DNA of 64,000 nt from Rhabditoides inermis (Eukaryota; Nematoda; Chromadorea; Rhabditida; Rhabditidae): the NCBI GenBank assembly GCA_963966185.1, contig CAWZYM010000408.1, positions 353,501-417,500 on the forward strand, in the 5' to 3' direction. Below are positions 51,635 to 60,949 of this stretch, one piece after another (positions within the stretch are counted from its first letter, which is position 1; each line of letters starts with the position of its first letter). The notes below the pieces were generated by a model. It was not told the DNA's origin and ran no database searches. It saw only the letters and a list, made by a program, of their open reading frames with translations. Both the position numbers and the translations under genes were made by a program.

Positions 51635-53154
51635 GTCTCTCTCTCTCTCTCTCCCTCTCTTCCTCTCTATATCTCTCTATCTTATATTTTATAATATTAG
51701 ACCAGTGACAACTAGAAAATTATACTTGGATCTATAATAACTAATAGTTGTCAACCAGCTACTGATAGGCTTTTACCGCGGAGTGTGCCGGAGCGCCTTC
51801 TATGTGCATACGAGAGAATAAAAGATCAGAGAGTAGGAGAGAATGCATATCATTATCAGTGATCAATACATGATTATAATTAATGATCCACTGATCGTCT
51901 TTGACCGCGGAGTCCGGAGTGTGCCGGAGCGCAGTCTGAGTGCATACGAGAGAGTAAAAGATCAGAGAGTAGGAGAGAAGGCATTTCAGTATCAGTGATT
52001 AATATATTATTATAATTACTGATCTACTGATCGTCTTTGACCGCGGAGGCGCGCGAAGCGTGCCGGAGCGCCCTCTATGTGCAAACGAAAGAGTAAAAGA
52101 TCAGAGAGTAGAAGAGATTGCATATCAGTATCAGTGATTAATATATTATTATAATTACTGATCTACTGATCGTCTTTGACCGCGGAGGCGCGCGAAGCGT
52201 GCCGGAGCGCCCTCTATGTGCAAACGAAAGAGTAAAAGATCAGAGAGTAGAAGAGATTGCATATCAGTATCAGTGATTAATAAATTATTATATTTACTAA
52301 TCTACTGATCGGCTTTGACCGCGGAGGCGCGCGAAGAGTGCCGGAGCGCCTTCTATGTGCATACGAAAGAGTAAAAAATCAGAGAGTCGGTGAAAATGCA
52401 TATCAGTATCAGTGATCAATGTATTATTATAATTACTGTTCTACTGATCGGCTTTGACCGCGGAGGCACGCGAAGCGTGCCGGAGCGTTCTCTATGTGCA
52501 TACGAAAGAGTAAAAAATCAGAGAGTAGAAGAGATTTCATATCAGTATCAGTGATTAATATATTATTATAAATACTGATCTACTGATCGGCTTTGACCGC
52601 GGAGGTGCGCGAAGAGTGCCGGAGCGCCTTCTATGTGCATACGAAAGAGTAAAAAATCAGAGAGTCGGAGAAAATGCATGTCAGTATCAGTAGGCTTTTT
52701 TCACCGCGGAGGCGCGCGGTGCGTGCCGGAGCTCCCTTTATGTGCATACGAGAGAGTAAAATATCAGAGTGTGGGAGAAAACGTTTATCAGTATCAGTGA
52801 TCAATATATTATTATAATTACTGATCTACTGATCGGCTTTGACCGCGGAGGCGCGCGAAGCGTGCCGGAGCGCCTTCTATGAGCATAGTAAATATAACAT
52901 CTGTAGAAAAGCAGTCAAGCAGATACTATCAACCAGATAGACTGTGACACTTTCTAATTGTTTAAAATTACTGAACATTAAAAAATAAGGAAATAAATAA
53001 AGATCAGTCATCTACTGGTAGACTGACAACCGCACTTCTAGCACAGCTCCTAATAGCACTTCCACAGCACATATCAAGTCAATCTATATATCAATCGATA
53101 GATAATTTTCTCCTCTATTTTATACCCATATTTCTAGCGCGCGAAGCGCGCTAG
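50708..53154 (+). mobile_element. F1 Helitron-like unit 15 (last full unit)
   Basis: I number F3 as 14. Starts TCGGGTGTATG. Its core has the most diverged 5' part (GTCAATCCGTCCGAGTCTCC near 50738), then subtype b. (TC)n 51595-51690, satellite 51760-52880 (about eight monomers, two identical neighbours with CGTCTTTGACC at 52034 and 52174), closing module, palindrome 53134-53154. Confidence 0.77.
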
Positions 53155-54062
53155 TCGCCTTTTCTACTAAAATGTCCTATGGTGTCCGTACGTCATTCCA
53201 GAGTCAAAACTAGCTTCAAACTCAACCAAATCGCATGAAACTTGGTAGAAAGTTGTGTTCTCTCCCAAGGACGACATCAAGATTCAGGCACCTCTCAACT
53301 CCTCCTCTTCGTCTATATTTGGTCAAAAAAAAACCACCAAAAATAGCCATTTTTGCACTTTTCATGTCGTTCCGCGGTCATAACTCCGTTTCTACCGAAC
53401 CGATTTGCGTCAAACCTAGCAGAAAGTTTACATATTACTTCAAAATGCAGTCTACTTCGTGATTACTCTCCATTTACACTCATTGCCTTTATTTGAAAGA
53501 AAAACCGCAAAAAATCATTGATTTTGATGCTGTCCGCTGCGAAAGCTCTTCACCTAAGAAACCATTCCGCTTCTTGTTTCGTAATCACTTTCAACAAATA
53601 GTTCTGTCACGAATTTGCAAATTTCACCTTCATTGGTTACGGTGTGAGGAAATTATAGCCAAATTAGCAAGAGATGCGCGCGCGCCCTCGCCTCACTTTT
53701 GCGATTTTAAGTATTTCCGCGGTCATAACTTGATTCATACAAAACCAATTTGCATTAAACGTTTGAGATAGTTGAGCTTACGTCTTCTGATGCAGTCCAC
53801 TTTGTGATAGTTCTCAATTTTGTCTTCATCACCTCTATTTTTGGTCGAAAAACCACCAAAATTATCACTTTTGCACTTTTTCTTGTGTGTCCGCGTGCAA
53901 CTCTCCGTTTTTACTGAACCGATTAGCGTGAAACTTGTCAAAAAAGTTTACATATTACTTCAGGACGCAGTCCACTTCGTGATTACTCTCCAATTACACT
54001 CATTGCCTATATTTCGAAGAAAAAACACGAAAGTAATCGATTTTGTTGCTGTTCGCAGCGAA
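53155..54062 (+). mobile_element. F4 fragment with ~175-bp degenerate repeat
   Basis: Starts TCGCCTTTTCTAC then AAAATGTCCTATGGTGTCC, a head motif shared with the F1 cores. The interior repeats a degenerate block of about 175 bp: AACCGATTTGCGTxAAAC, TACTTCAxxxTGCAGTC, CTTxGTGATxxTTCTC, GGTCxAAAAACCACC. Recognisable copies start near 53225, 53390, 53735 and 53915. It ends abruptly at the RTE fragment, so its 3' end is missing. The short open frames here are incidental. Confidence 0.55.
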
Positions 54063-55209
54063 CGTGTACTCGACGATAGAGCACGTACACACTCTCAAGG
54101 AGCTGATGTGGAAGTGCTACACCTACAAGTACGACCTCGTTCTCGTCTTCTTGGATTTTGAGAAAGCCTACGATAGTGTGATTTGGAATGGCCTCTGGAA
54201 TACGATCCATCGACAAGGAGTGCCAGGATACGTCATTAATCTACTAGAAGAGGTGTACTCAAATGCGAAGAACGAAATCAAGGTCATTTCTGGGCGAGCC
54301 GAAGTGAATGTGAAGAAAGGAGTGAGGCAGGGCTGCGTTCTCAGTCCGTGCTTGTTTAATGCAGTTCTTGAACAAATTTTGAGAAAGATGAATTGGGAGG
54401 ACAAAGGAGTGAAAATTGATGGAGAGTACCTAAATCATCTACGGTATGCAGATGATGTGGTGCTACGCGCGCGGAGTAAGGAGACAGCACAGACAATGTT
54501 GAACGAGCTGAGTGGAAAAAATGAACATTACGGGCTGCGGATCAGCCATAAGAAGACAAAGGTGCTAACGCTAGGATCCAACCGAACGATCACCCTTCGA
54601 GGAGTGCCACTGGAGACGGTCAGGTCGTTCAAGTACCTGGGAGTCGATATAAGCAAGGACAAGGACGTGACAGAAGTGGGAAGACGAATGGGCTGCGCAT
54701 GGGGAGCCTTCAACAAGCATCGACGGTTTTTGACGCATAGGAGAGCGCCGATGAAGAGAAAACTAGCAGTGATGTATACGTGCGTACTGCCGGGAGTCCT
54801 CTACGGAAGCGAGGCGTGGGCGTTGACAGAGGAACAGAAGGAGGGACTGCGGCGGATGCAGCGAAGAATGGAGCGAGCGATGTTGAATGTGACCATGCGC
54901 GACAGGATGAGGAATACGACTGTACGAGGACTGACGGGAATGAAGGACGTGATGGAGATTGATTGGAGGAGGAAGGCGAGCTGGGCGAGGAAGGTGGCCA
55001 ACTTCAACAACCGATGGTCGCGCTGAGTGACTGAATGGAGACCGTTTGGACAGAAGAGGAGAGTGGGAGCGCCGTATGTGAAGTGGAGCGACGACTTGGA
55101 GGAGATGATGGAGCGAAAAGGACTGAGCGGGGAGACCTGGACAAGACTAGCAAGAAGAGACGACTGCGACGAATGGAAGCGGATTATGCTCACGGGACCA
55201 GCTCCATAG
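54063..55209 (+). pseudogene. Reverse transcriptase C-terminal part, RTE-like, nonsense mutated
   Basis: The product would copy the element's RNA at a nicked target. Counting from the ATG at 54043 (327 codons to the stop at 55024), the visible RT motifs are FLDFEKAYDS at residues 36-45 (first catalytic Asp), GVRQGCVLSP at 93-102, and YADD at 135-138 (catalytic Asp pair, intact). Downstream comes the RTE-type C-terminal region with CAWGAFNKHRRFLT and TCVLPGVLYGSEAW. A TGA at 55024-55026 interrupts it before TEWRPFGQKRRVGAPYVKW, which continues in the same frame to TAG at 55207. Copy 2 has CGA at that codon, so this is a likely CpG transition. The first eight or so codons before 54063 do not belong to the element. 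Confidence 0.85.
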
Positions 55210-55273
55210 CGAACCAAACCATTGGAATGTGTATAGAGATCCTGTATAAAACTTTTGATTTGATTTGATTTGA
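54063..55273 (+). mobile_element. RTE-type non-LTR retrotransposon, 5'-truncated (copy 1)
   Basis: Truncated at the 5' end within the reverse transcriptase. The 3' end is a (TTTGA)n tail at 55252-55273, typical of RTE-clade elements, which end in short tandem repeats and not in poly(A). There is no endonuclease domain. Truncation at the 5' end is usual for target-primed reverse transcription. No target-site duplication was identified. Confidence 0.85.
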
Positions 55274-55450
55274 CTGCAAACAATGAGAAAAATTGTTAAC
55301 ATACTCAAGTTTGCAATTATAATATGAGATTTCTACCTTCATTTGTCAATCATTGTTTCTCATTATTTGTACGGTATTCATATGCTTTTTTTTGAGAAAA
55401 TTCAAGTTCGTTCGTAATACATACATATTCAATATTCAAAACATCAATCT
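55274..55450. other. Unassigned spacer
   Basis: AT-rich sequence between the retrotransposon tail and the 26-bp minisatellite. Nothing recognised. It may hold the 3' end of the minus-strand Gly/Ala-rich gene. Confidence 0.4.
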
Positions 55451-55463
55451 TCGAGCGACCGTG

Positions 55464-55864
55464 TGGCCGCTCGACTGCCAGCCACTTGGTCGCCGCTCGA
55501 CTGCCAGCCACACGGTCGCCGCTCGACTGCCAGCCACACGGTCGCCGTTCGACTGCCAGCCACACGGTCGCCGCTCGACTGCCAGCCACTCGGTCGCCGC
55601 TCGACTGCCAGCCACACGGTCGCCGCTCGACTGCCAGCCACACGGTCGCCGCTCGACTGCCAGCCACACGGTCGCCGTTCGACTGCCAGCCACACGGTCG
55701 CCGCTCGACTGCCAGCCACACGGTCGCCGTTCGACTGCCAGCCACACGGTCGCCGCTCGACTGCCAGCCACACGGTCGCCGTTCGACTGCCAGCCACTCG
55801 GTCGCCGCTCGACTGCCAGCCACTCGGTCGCCGCTCGACTGCCAGCCACACGGTCGCCGCTCCC
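55464..55864. repeat. 26-bp minisatellite, open in all six frames
   Basis: About 15 tandem copies of a 26-bp unit made of CTCGACTGCCAGCCAC plus A/T-CGGTCGCCG. The variable positions are ACGG against TCGG or TTGG, and CGCTCG against CGTTCG. Because 26 is not a multiple of 3 and neither strand contains a stop, every frame reads the same 26-residue cycle. That yields six long overlapping open frames, which are not evidence for coding by themselves. Confidence 0.95.
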
Positions 55865-56131
55865 AGGTGACCAGTACGAGCGTATCCACCGGCGTCTCCA
55901 ACGGGTCCGGCAGCAAGGGGTCCGGCGTATCCGGCACCTCCTCCCATGGGACCAGCAGAAGCGTATTCACCAGCACCTCCAGCGGATCCGGTGTATCCGA
56001 CCGGAGCAAGAGCAGGAAAGCCGCTTTCCAGCTGGTCCAGTCGGGTAGGCTCCGGCCATTCCGCCAGCGTTCGCGCCTCCGCCACCGAAAGACTGCATCG
56101 GCGCAACGTAGTTCGAGGGTGCGGTGGGGTA
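55865..56131 (-). pseudogene. Second exon of Gly/Ala-rich secreted protein gene, apparently frameshifted
   Basis: The acceptor GATTCCAG ends at 56132, and the exon opens with TAC CCC ACC in phase 0, matching the phase of exon 1. The sequence reads YPTAPSNYVAPMQSFGGGG, then a Gly/Ala/Met stretch and AYPTGPAG. At 56025-56027 (a run of three A on the coding strand) the Gly/Ala/Tyr-rich character moves to the next frame, as GFPALAPVGYTGSAGGAGEY and further GYAGPLAAGPVG-type repeats. This looks like a 1-bp insertion in the genome or an assembly error. The open frame then enters the 26-bp minisatellite, so the true C-terminus is unknown. I do not recognise the family; the composition suggests a structural or antimicrobial-type secreted Gly-rich protein, but this is inference. 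Confidence 0.5.
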
Positions 56132-57196
56132 CTGGAATCGAACACTCCTAATATGCCAACGACACAAAACATAGGGTGTTCCCCCCGTTCATGGTACGCT
56201 TGTTCACTCGTCACATATTTTCCAGACATCATTTCATCGCATCGAGATGCGCTATCGGTTCCCGCGAGATAATTCGACCGCGCGATTCGCGAGTTTGGCG
56301 GTCTGGTTTTAGGGAAATGAGGGTCATTTGCAAGTCAAATGAAACAGAGTTCTCCACCTTCTAGAGCTAATAACTCCATTCCGAATGATTTTCTTATCAT
56401 GAAAATTTCACGGTATGTTCATATTCCCATTCCCCATAAATTGTCTTCAGCTATTTTTAATTCATCGATTAGATCGTTAGATACCAATCGATAACAACTT
56501 TTTTGGTCTTCTTATATAGGGATTTACGCCAAATATAACAACTCTTTTCGAAGTTGTTAGATTCACACCAATTTTTGATATGATGTGCCTATCGACCACC
56601 CCGAGAGATTCATCTTGTTAGAATTTTGATTTTGTCGTTTGTTATCGTATTAGTAAAAAACCCGTCGAAACCACTTATTATGCATAAAAGCCTCGTCATT
56701 CCGGCCCTGACTGATCGACTGCCGATAATTCGCGTACCGTGAAAATGGGGGATACCATATAAGTCGGGTTCAATTGATTTTTTCGCAAAGTTATAGAGAA
56801 CTTTGAAACTGACAACTAATGCGACTGAAATTGCAAAACTGTCTATGGTAGATATTTAACAACTTATGATGCAAAATCGCTCTTGAATCTCTGTGAATGA
56901 ATTGTAAAATAGTTCAAAAATGAAACGAACTATCAATTCCCAAGTGTTCTGTCTTTGCATTGTAAAATAGGCCCATGGACAGCCCATGGACAACTTTGCA
57001 GAAGTACAGCAAGAACTCATCTGCAAAATCGTCCCTGGGCCGATTTTGCAGACGAAATTCAGACAGTCTGTAAAATCAGCCCAGGGCCGATTTTACAGAC
57101 GAATCGCAGACAAAGAGGGCAGAACCATCTGCATTATCGGCCCTCGGCCGATTTTGCAGACAGACCTGTTAGCTTGTCTTGGCAAAACATTCGCCG

Positions 57197-57268
57197 AGCG
57201 CGGGACTCGATCCCAAGAAGCGAGCGCGCAGATTGCACAACGATACCACAAGGCCATCCACGCTTGCG
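57197..57268 (-). other. tRNA-like sequence, left arm (pseudo-tRNA)
   Basis: On the minus strand, TGGCCTTGTGG (57256-57246) resembles an A box with one mismatch, and GATCGAGTC (57212-57204) matches the B box. The T-arm core pairs GGG/CCC around ATCGAGT. It ends in the same CGCTCGGCGAATG motif as the right-arm copy. The two copies have diverged in their middles. Confidence 0.5.
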
Positions 57269-57496
57269 CTGCTCTCTCTCAAAGACGGGCAACAATGCGC
57301 TGCGTTCAATTCAAAGAGACGAGACTTGATGATACTTACTTTGTGAATGTGATTGTTTCGAAACCAAGGAACTAATCTTTTGGAAACATAGCATTTGATA
57401 TTTGAATGTTCACTCTCACACAATTAGCAGTAGCTGTCACAATACTTTTTTGAGGTGCGCGCTGTCGACTATTAGTTAATGCAGCACGCAACATGT

Positions 57497-57568
57497 GCCA
57501 GCGTAGTGTAGTGGTGTAGCACCGCGAACATTGATCTTATCTCGCGAGTTCGAACCTCGCGCTCGGCG
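57497..57568 (+). other. tRNA-like sequence, right arm (pseudo-tRNA)
   Basis: TAGTGTAGTGG at 57504-57514 fits the Pol III A box. GTTCGAACC at 57548-57556 fits the B box. A perfect T arm forms: stem GCGAG/CTCGC with loop TTCGAAC (57544-57560). The D stem GTGT/GCAC (57506-57509 with 57519-57522) pairs with one wobble. The acceptor stem pairs at its first three positions only and no anticodon stem forms, so it is not a functional tRNA. Confidence 0.6.
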
Positions 57569-58005
57569 AATGTTTTTTTTGCCAAGACAAGCTATCAGGT
57601 CTGTCTGCAAAATCGGCCGAGGGCCGATAATGCAGATGGTTCTGCCCTCTTTGTCTGCGATTCGTCTGTAAAATCGGCCCTGGGGTGATTTTACAGACTG
57701 TCTGAATTTCGTCTGCAAATTCGGCCCAGGGCCGATTCTGCAGATGAGTTCTCGCTGCACTTCTGCAAAGTTGTCCATGGGCTGTCCATGGGCCTATTTT
57801 ACAATGCAAAGACAGAATGTTTTGGATTTTCAGAAACTTTTACTATTTGAAAACGTGATTTGCATTTTTTTAATGATAGTATAAATTTGCAAACTTTAGT
57901 CGCAATATTTACCTATTTCATAGTTTTCCATATTATTGCGAAAAAAGACAATTGAGCTCGACTTATATATATATGATTGCATAATGTATGAATGTGAATA
58001 CTCAC

Positions 58006-58068
58006 GGCTCCTCCCATGTTGTGGGCGAGCATCGGGGCGACGAAGGAGAGAATGATGGACGTCTTCAT
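58006..58068 (-). CDS. First exon of a secreted protein (signal peptide)
   Basis: Twenty-one codons from ATG at 58068: MKTSIILSFVAPMLAHNM then GGA. There is a basic residue at position 2, a hydrophobic run at about 4-14 and small residues at the end, as expected of a signal peptide with cleavage near the exon end. The exon ends GGAGCC|GTGAGT, a good splice donor in phase 0. I chose this ATG over an in-frame one at 58119 because a TATA box overlaps that upstream position. The partner exon begins at 56131. Function unknown. No homologous family recognised. Confidence 0.6.
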
Positions 58069-58117
58069 GGCGGAGGAATGGAAGGTGGAAGGTGTCTGCT
58101 GTACCCGCCGCATGCCC

Positions 58118-58124
58118 ATTTATA
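58118..58124 (-). promoter_or_regulatory. TATA box
   Basis: TATAAAT on the minus strand, 50 bp upstream of the ATG at 58068, which would put the transcription start about 58090-58095 and leave a short leader. It is set in GC-rich surroundings (GGCCGG before, GGGCATGCGG after), so it stands out. Confidence 0.55.
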
Positions 58125-59412
58125 CCGGCCACCCCCGCATTGTCTCTCTTTTTCCGGCTGTCTCTTTACACCACCGAGTTCGCATTCCGCCCGCCGGCGA
58201 GAGTACGCGCCACAAAACACTCTCAAAGTTGCCACGAAACTTGTTCCCATCAAATCCAATCACAACGGCCATGTTCATATTTTATCATGTTCATATTATA
58301 TGAGTACACACACGAGAGTAGAGTAACAGAATAGGATGCACATAGAATATATAATATTTTTGTTAATAGCGTACGGGGGTAGTGTTGGGTGATGTGGTGG
58401 GGGTCAGAGGAATTGCGAGGGGGGTTCACGAGGACTCTAGTCTAGTCACTGGCGTTCTGTCTACAACTAGCGGCGGCATACGCGAGTACCAGTACAGTAC
58501 TATCGGGATGAGGGACACTGGATGGGGAGGGGGACACCGGAACCTGACGCGCTATCAGGCTATAGATCACCTAGCAAGGATGGGAATGGAGGGAGAGGAA
58601 AGAAAGAGGGTTGGGGCTATGTATGGTACACTCCGATCTACGCGCTATGTACAGAGTCTAGAGACGAAAGAGGCATCGGTATCACAATATTGTCTATATG
58701 GGGGTTGGGTGTTAAAAAGGTACGGTGGATGGGGGGCGAATCTACTGCTTGTCGGTCTATCCCTATATATATATATACAGAACACATATAGAACTCTCTA
58801 CAACACTCACTCGAAAGGCTCGAATCTACCGGGGGCGGAGGAGGAAACAAACGGGGACGGACGGACGTCGGGACGTTGGAAAGAACACACTCGGGGTAGT
58901 AGCAGGGTGGAACAGCATGAATCAAGTCAAACAAAAATGAAATCAGCGAGACGGCGTATGTGAAAGAGTACGGGTGAGGGTTTGTGTGTGGGTGGTGTGG
59001 TGGGGTGGGTGTGTGAAAGTATCGACGGCATGGACGAAAGAATTCTGCTGCATTGTACATGTGACGGACGCGACTGTCCGGAGAGAGAGTGAGAGGCAGG
59101 GTTACTGCTAGAGTGCCTACGCGACGACATCTACGGGCGCTTCGGACTCCGTCTCCTGAAACCACAATACAATGGCGGAATTCGAACTACGGTACCGTAC
59201 CTCCGTAGTCCTTGCTATAACTAAAACTACCGCGGTATTCGACGAATCAAAGTCCCGTGGTCTGAATTATTGTATTTCAACCCAGCATAGATGGTGAAAC
59301 CAACTAACGCAATCGGATTTTTGATTCTGACCGACGGAAACTACCGTAACCGCTCAAAACCGTAATTCACACTTCTTTAGTGATGCACTACCGTAACGGT
59401 GTCTAAACTACC
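58125..59412. other. Intergenic region, no gene recognised
   Basis: Includes a G-rich + strand segment (58370-59030, with GGGGTAGTG, GTGGGGTGGGTGTG and similar) and a stretch rich in short CTACGGTACCG and CTACCGTAACGG motifs (59190-59405) that can pair locally. Open frames on both strands are not convincing. It should hold the promoter region of the signal-peptide gene and the 3' UTR of the gene to its right. Confidence 0.4.
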
Positions 59413-59553
59413 TTACTCTTCCCATACCTTCTTGATCCTGGCGTTGAGCTCCGCGGCCTCTGTCTCCTCCATGTCCTCCTCCTCCCCGTAGTCCTCGGGT
59501 CGGTTCAGAGGGGGCACGCCCGTGTTCGCAGACGGCTGCGACACGTTCAGCGC
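59413..59553 (-). CDS. Terminal exon of an unidentified Ser/Ala-rich protein
   Basis: Acceptor TGTATTCAG ends at 59554; phase-0 start ALNVSQPSANTGVPPLN, then an acidic run (EDYGEEEDMEETEAAE) and NARIKKVWEE before TAA at 59413-59415. It joins in frame to the exon at 59815-59996 (LNWLQ followed by ALNVSQ). An alternative is that the exon ends at AAG|GTATGG (59428), which would remove the last four residues and lead to further exons. Protein not recognised; the acidic/basic C-terminus suggests a nuclear or adaptor-type protein, but that is only a guess. Confidence 0.6.
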   Translation of the reverse strand, partial: ALNVSQPSANTGVPPLNRPEDYGEEEDMEETEAAELNARIKKVWEE

Positions 59554-59814
59554 CTGAATACAGCGATATTTAACAATTTCCGAATTCGTTTCACTATTCA
59601 CAGAGAGTCTGAACGACATCGCATGGAACAGTTTTCCGAAACGAGTGATGTCGCACTGCATCGCTTCCCACATGCATTTCATGACTCGTAGCGAAGACAC
59701 GCTATTTTGTTAAACGCAATAACTGTTGAACCTGGTTCTGTGCAATTATGGCACTTGTTGTAAAAAAATAAATAAAGAAGGTGTGTGTAGCAGAGAAATA
59801 AACGTGAAACGCAC
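59554..59814 (-). other. Intron of the Ser/Ala-rich gene
   Basis: GT donor CAG|GTGCGT (59814 downward) and acceptor TTCAG at 59554. 261 bp, AT-rich, phase 0. Confidence 0.6.
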
Positions 59815-59996
59815 CTGCAGCCAGTTGAGGACGATCTGGTTGCTCTGTGAGACGGCGGCGGAGGCGGCGGCCGAGTTGCAGATGGCGGGGGGCAAGGCCT
59901 GGGGGGCGGAGCTGATCGGGCGCGGCACCGGCTGAGTCGACAGCGCCAGCAGCGAGGTCGCGTCCGCCAGCGACGACGGCGTGATCTTGCCGGCGA
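59815..59996 (-). CDS. Penultimate exon of an unidentified Ser/Ala-rich protein
   Basis: GC-rich exon of 182 bp (2 + 60 codons) bounded by acceptor TCGTTTGCAG| and donor CTGCAG|GTGCGT. It encodes AGKITPSSLADATSLLALS, then a Pro/Ala/Ser-rich linker and SAAASAAVSQSNQIVLNWLQ. The GC content and codon choice contrast sharply with the AT-rich introns and repeats around it, which supports a real host gene. Upstream exons are not in the window. The upstream intron has been filled with repeat elements (60015-64000). Confidence 0.62.
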
Positions 59997-60014
59997 CTGC
60001 AAACGAGAAAAGGT

Positions 60015-60949
60015 TCCTCCTTTCAAACTAATATTTACTATGGTGTCTGTCTGTCTGATAATTACTGATCTACTGATCGGCTTTGACCGCGGAGGCGCGC
60101 GAAGCGTGCCGGAGCGCCTTCTATGTGCATACGAAAGAGTAAAAGATCAGAGAGTAAAAGAGATTGTATATCAGTATCAGTGATTAATATATTATTATAA
60201 TTACTGATCTACTGATCGACTTTGACCGCGGAGGCGCGCGAAGCGTGCCGGAGCGCTTTCTATGTGCATACGAGAAAGTGAAAGATCAGATAGTAGGAAA
60301 GAATGCATATCAGTATCAGTGACCAGTATATTATTATAATAACTGATCTACTGATCAGCTTTAACCGCGGAGGCGCGCGAAGCGTGCCGGACCGCTTTCT
60401 GTGTGCGTACGAGAAAGTGAAAGATCAGAAAGTAGGAGAGAAGGCATATCAGTATCAGTGATCAGTATATTACTGTAATTACTTATTTACTGATCGGCTT
60501 TGACCGCGGAGGCGCGCGAAGCGTGCCGGAGCGCCCTCTATGTGCATACGAAAGAGTAAAAAATCAGAGAGTCGGAGAAAATGCATATCAGTATCAGTGA
60601 TCGATGTATTGTTATAATTACTGATCAGTGATCTACTGATAGGCTCTGACAGCGGAGCGTGCCGGAGCGCATTCTATGAGCATAGTAAATACACCTGTAG
60701 AAAAGCAGTCAACCAGATACTATCAACCAGATAGACTGTGACGCTTTCTAATTATTTAAAATTACTGAAAATAAAAAAAATAGGGAAATAAATAAAGATC
60801 AGTCATCTACTGGAAGACTGACAACAGCACATCTAGCACAGCTCCTAATAGCACTTCCAAAGCACATATCAAGTCAATCTATATATCAATCGATAGATAA
60901 TTTTCTCCTCTGTTTTAGACCTATATTTCTAGCGCGCGAAGCGCGCTAG
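60015..60949 (+). mobile_element. Chimeric F2-head / F1-tail unit in the intron
   Basis: The first 43 bp (60015-60057, from TCCTCCTTTCAAACTAATAT) match 60950-60992, the head of the next F2 copy. At 60058 it switches to 140-bp satellite (about five monomers), then an F1 closing module and the GAA-loop palindrome 60929-60949. It starts TC and ends CTAG, and is followed by TC, as in the array at 1-53 kb. It lacks a core and any (TC)n tract. Confidence 0.65.

Larger units (their letters stand above)
56947..57817. mobile_element. Long inverted-repeat element with tRNA-like arms
   Basis: Left arm from TTCTGTCTTTGCATTGTAAA (56947), right arm ending in its complement (57817). The arms pair imperfectly for about 250-300 bp and contain short GGCCGATTTTGCAGAC-type repeats. 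Both include GGCAAAACATTCGCCGAGCG or its relative. The centre (about 57275-57490) is unpaired. No transposase and no clear target duplication. It is probably a non-autonomous foldback or MITE-type element. Confidence 0.75.
56133..58005 (-). other. Intron of the Gly/Ala-rich gene
   Basis: Bounded by GCC|GTGAGT (donor, 58005-58000) and GATTCCAG| (acceptor, 56132), both phase 0. It contains the inverted-repeat element 56947-57817. The remainder (56133-56946 and 57818-58005) is AT-rich with no other feature recognised. Confidence 0.55.

Noticed and set aside
1..53154. CRISPR-like array (direct repeats with spacers)
   Set aside because: Monomers are similar along their whole length with no unique spacers, units are far longer than CRISPR repeats, and the DNA is eukaryotic.
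55350..56232. Six overlapping long open frames at the 26-bp minisatellite
   Set aside because: All six arise from a stop-free 26-bp repeat. Only the minus-strand Gly/Ala-rich part next to a splice acceptor has independent support.
57497..57568. Functional tRNA gene
   Set aside because: A and B boxes and the T arm are good, but the acceptor stem pairs at only three positions and no anticodon stem can be drawn.
58638..59165. 175-codon minus-strand open frame between the two genes
   Set aside because: No signal, motif or splice context; composition is like the surrounding intergenic DNA and overlapping frames exist on the other strand.
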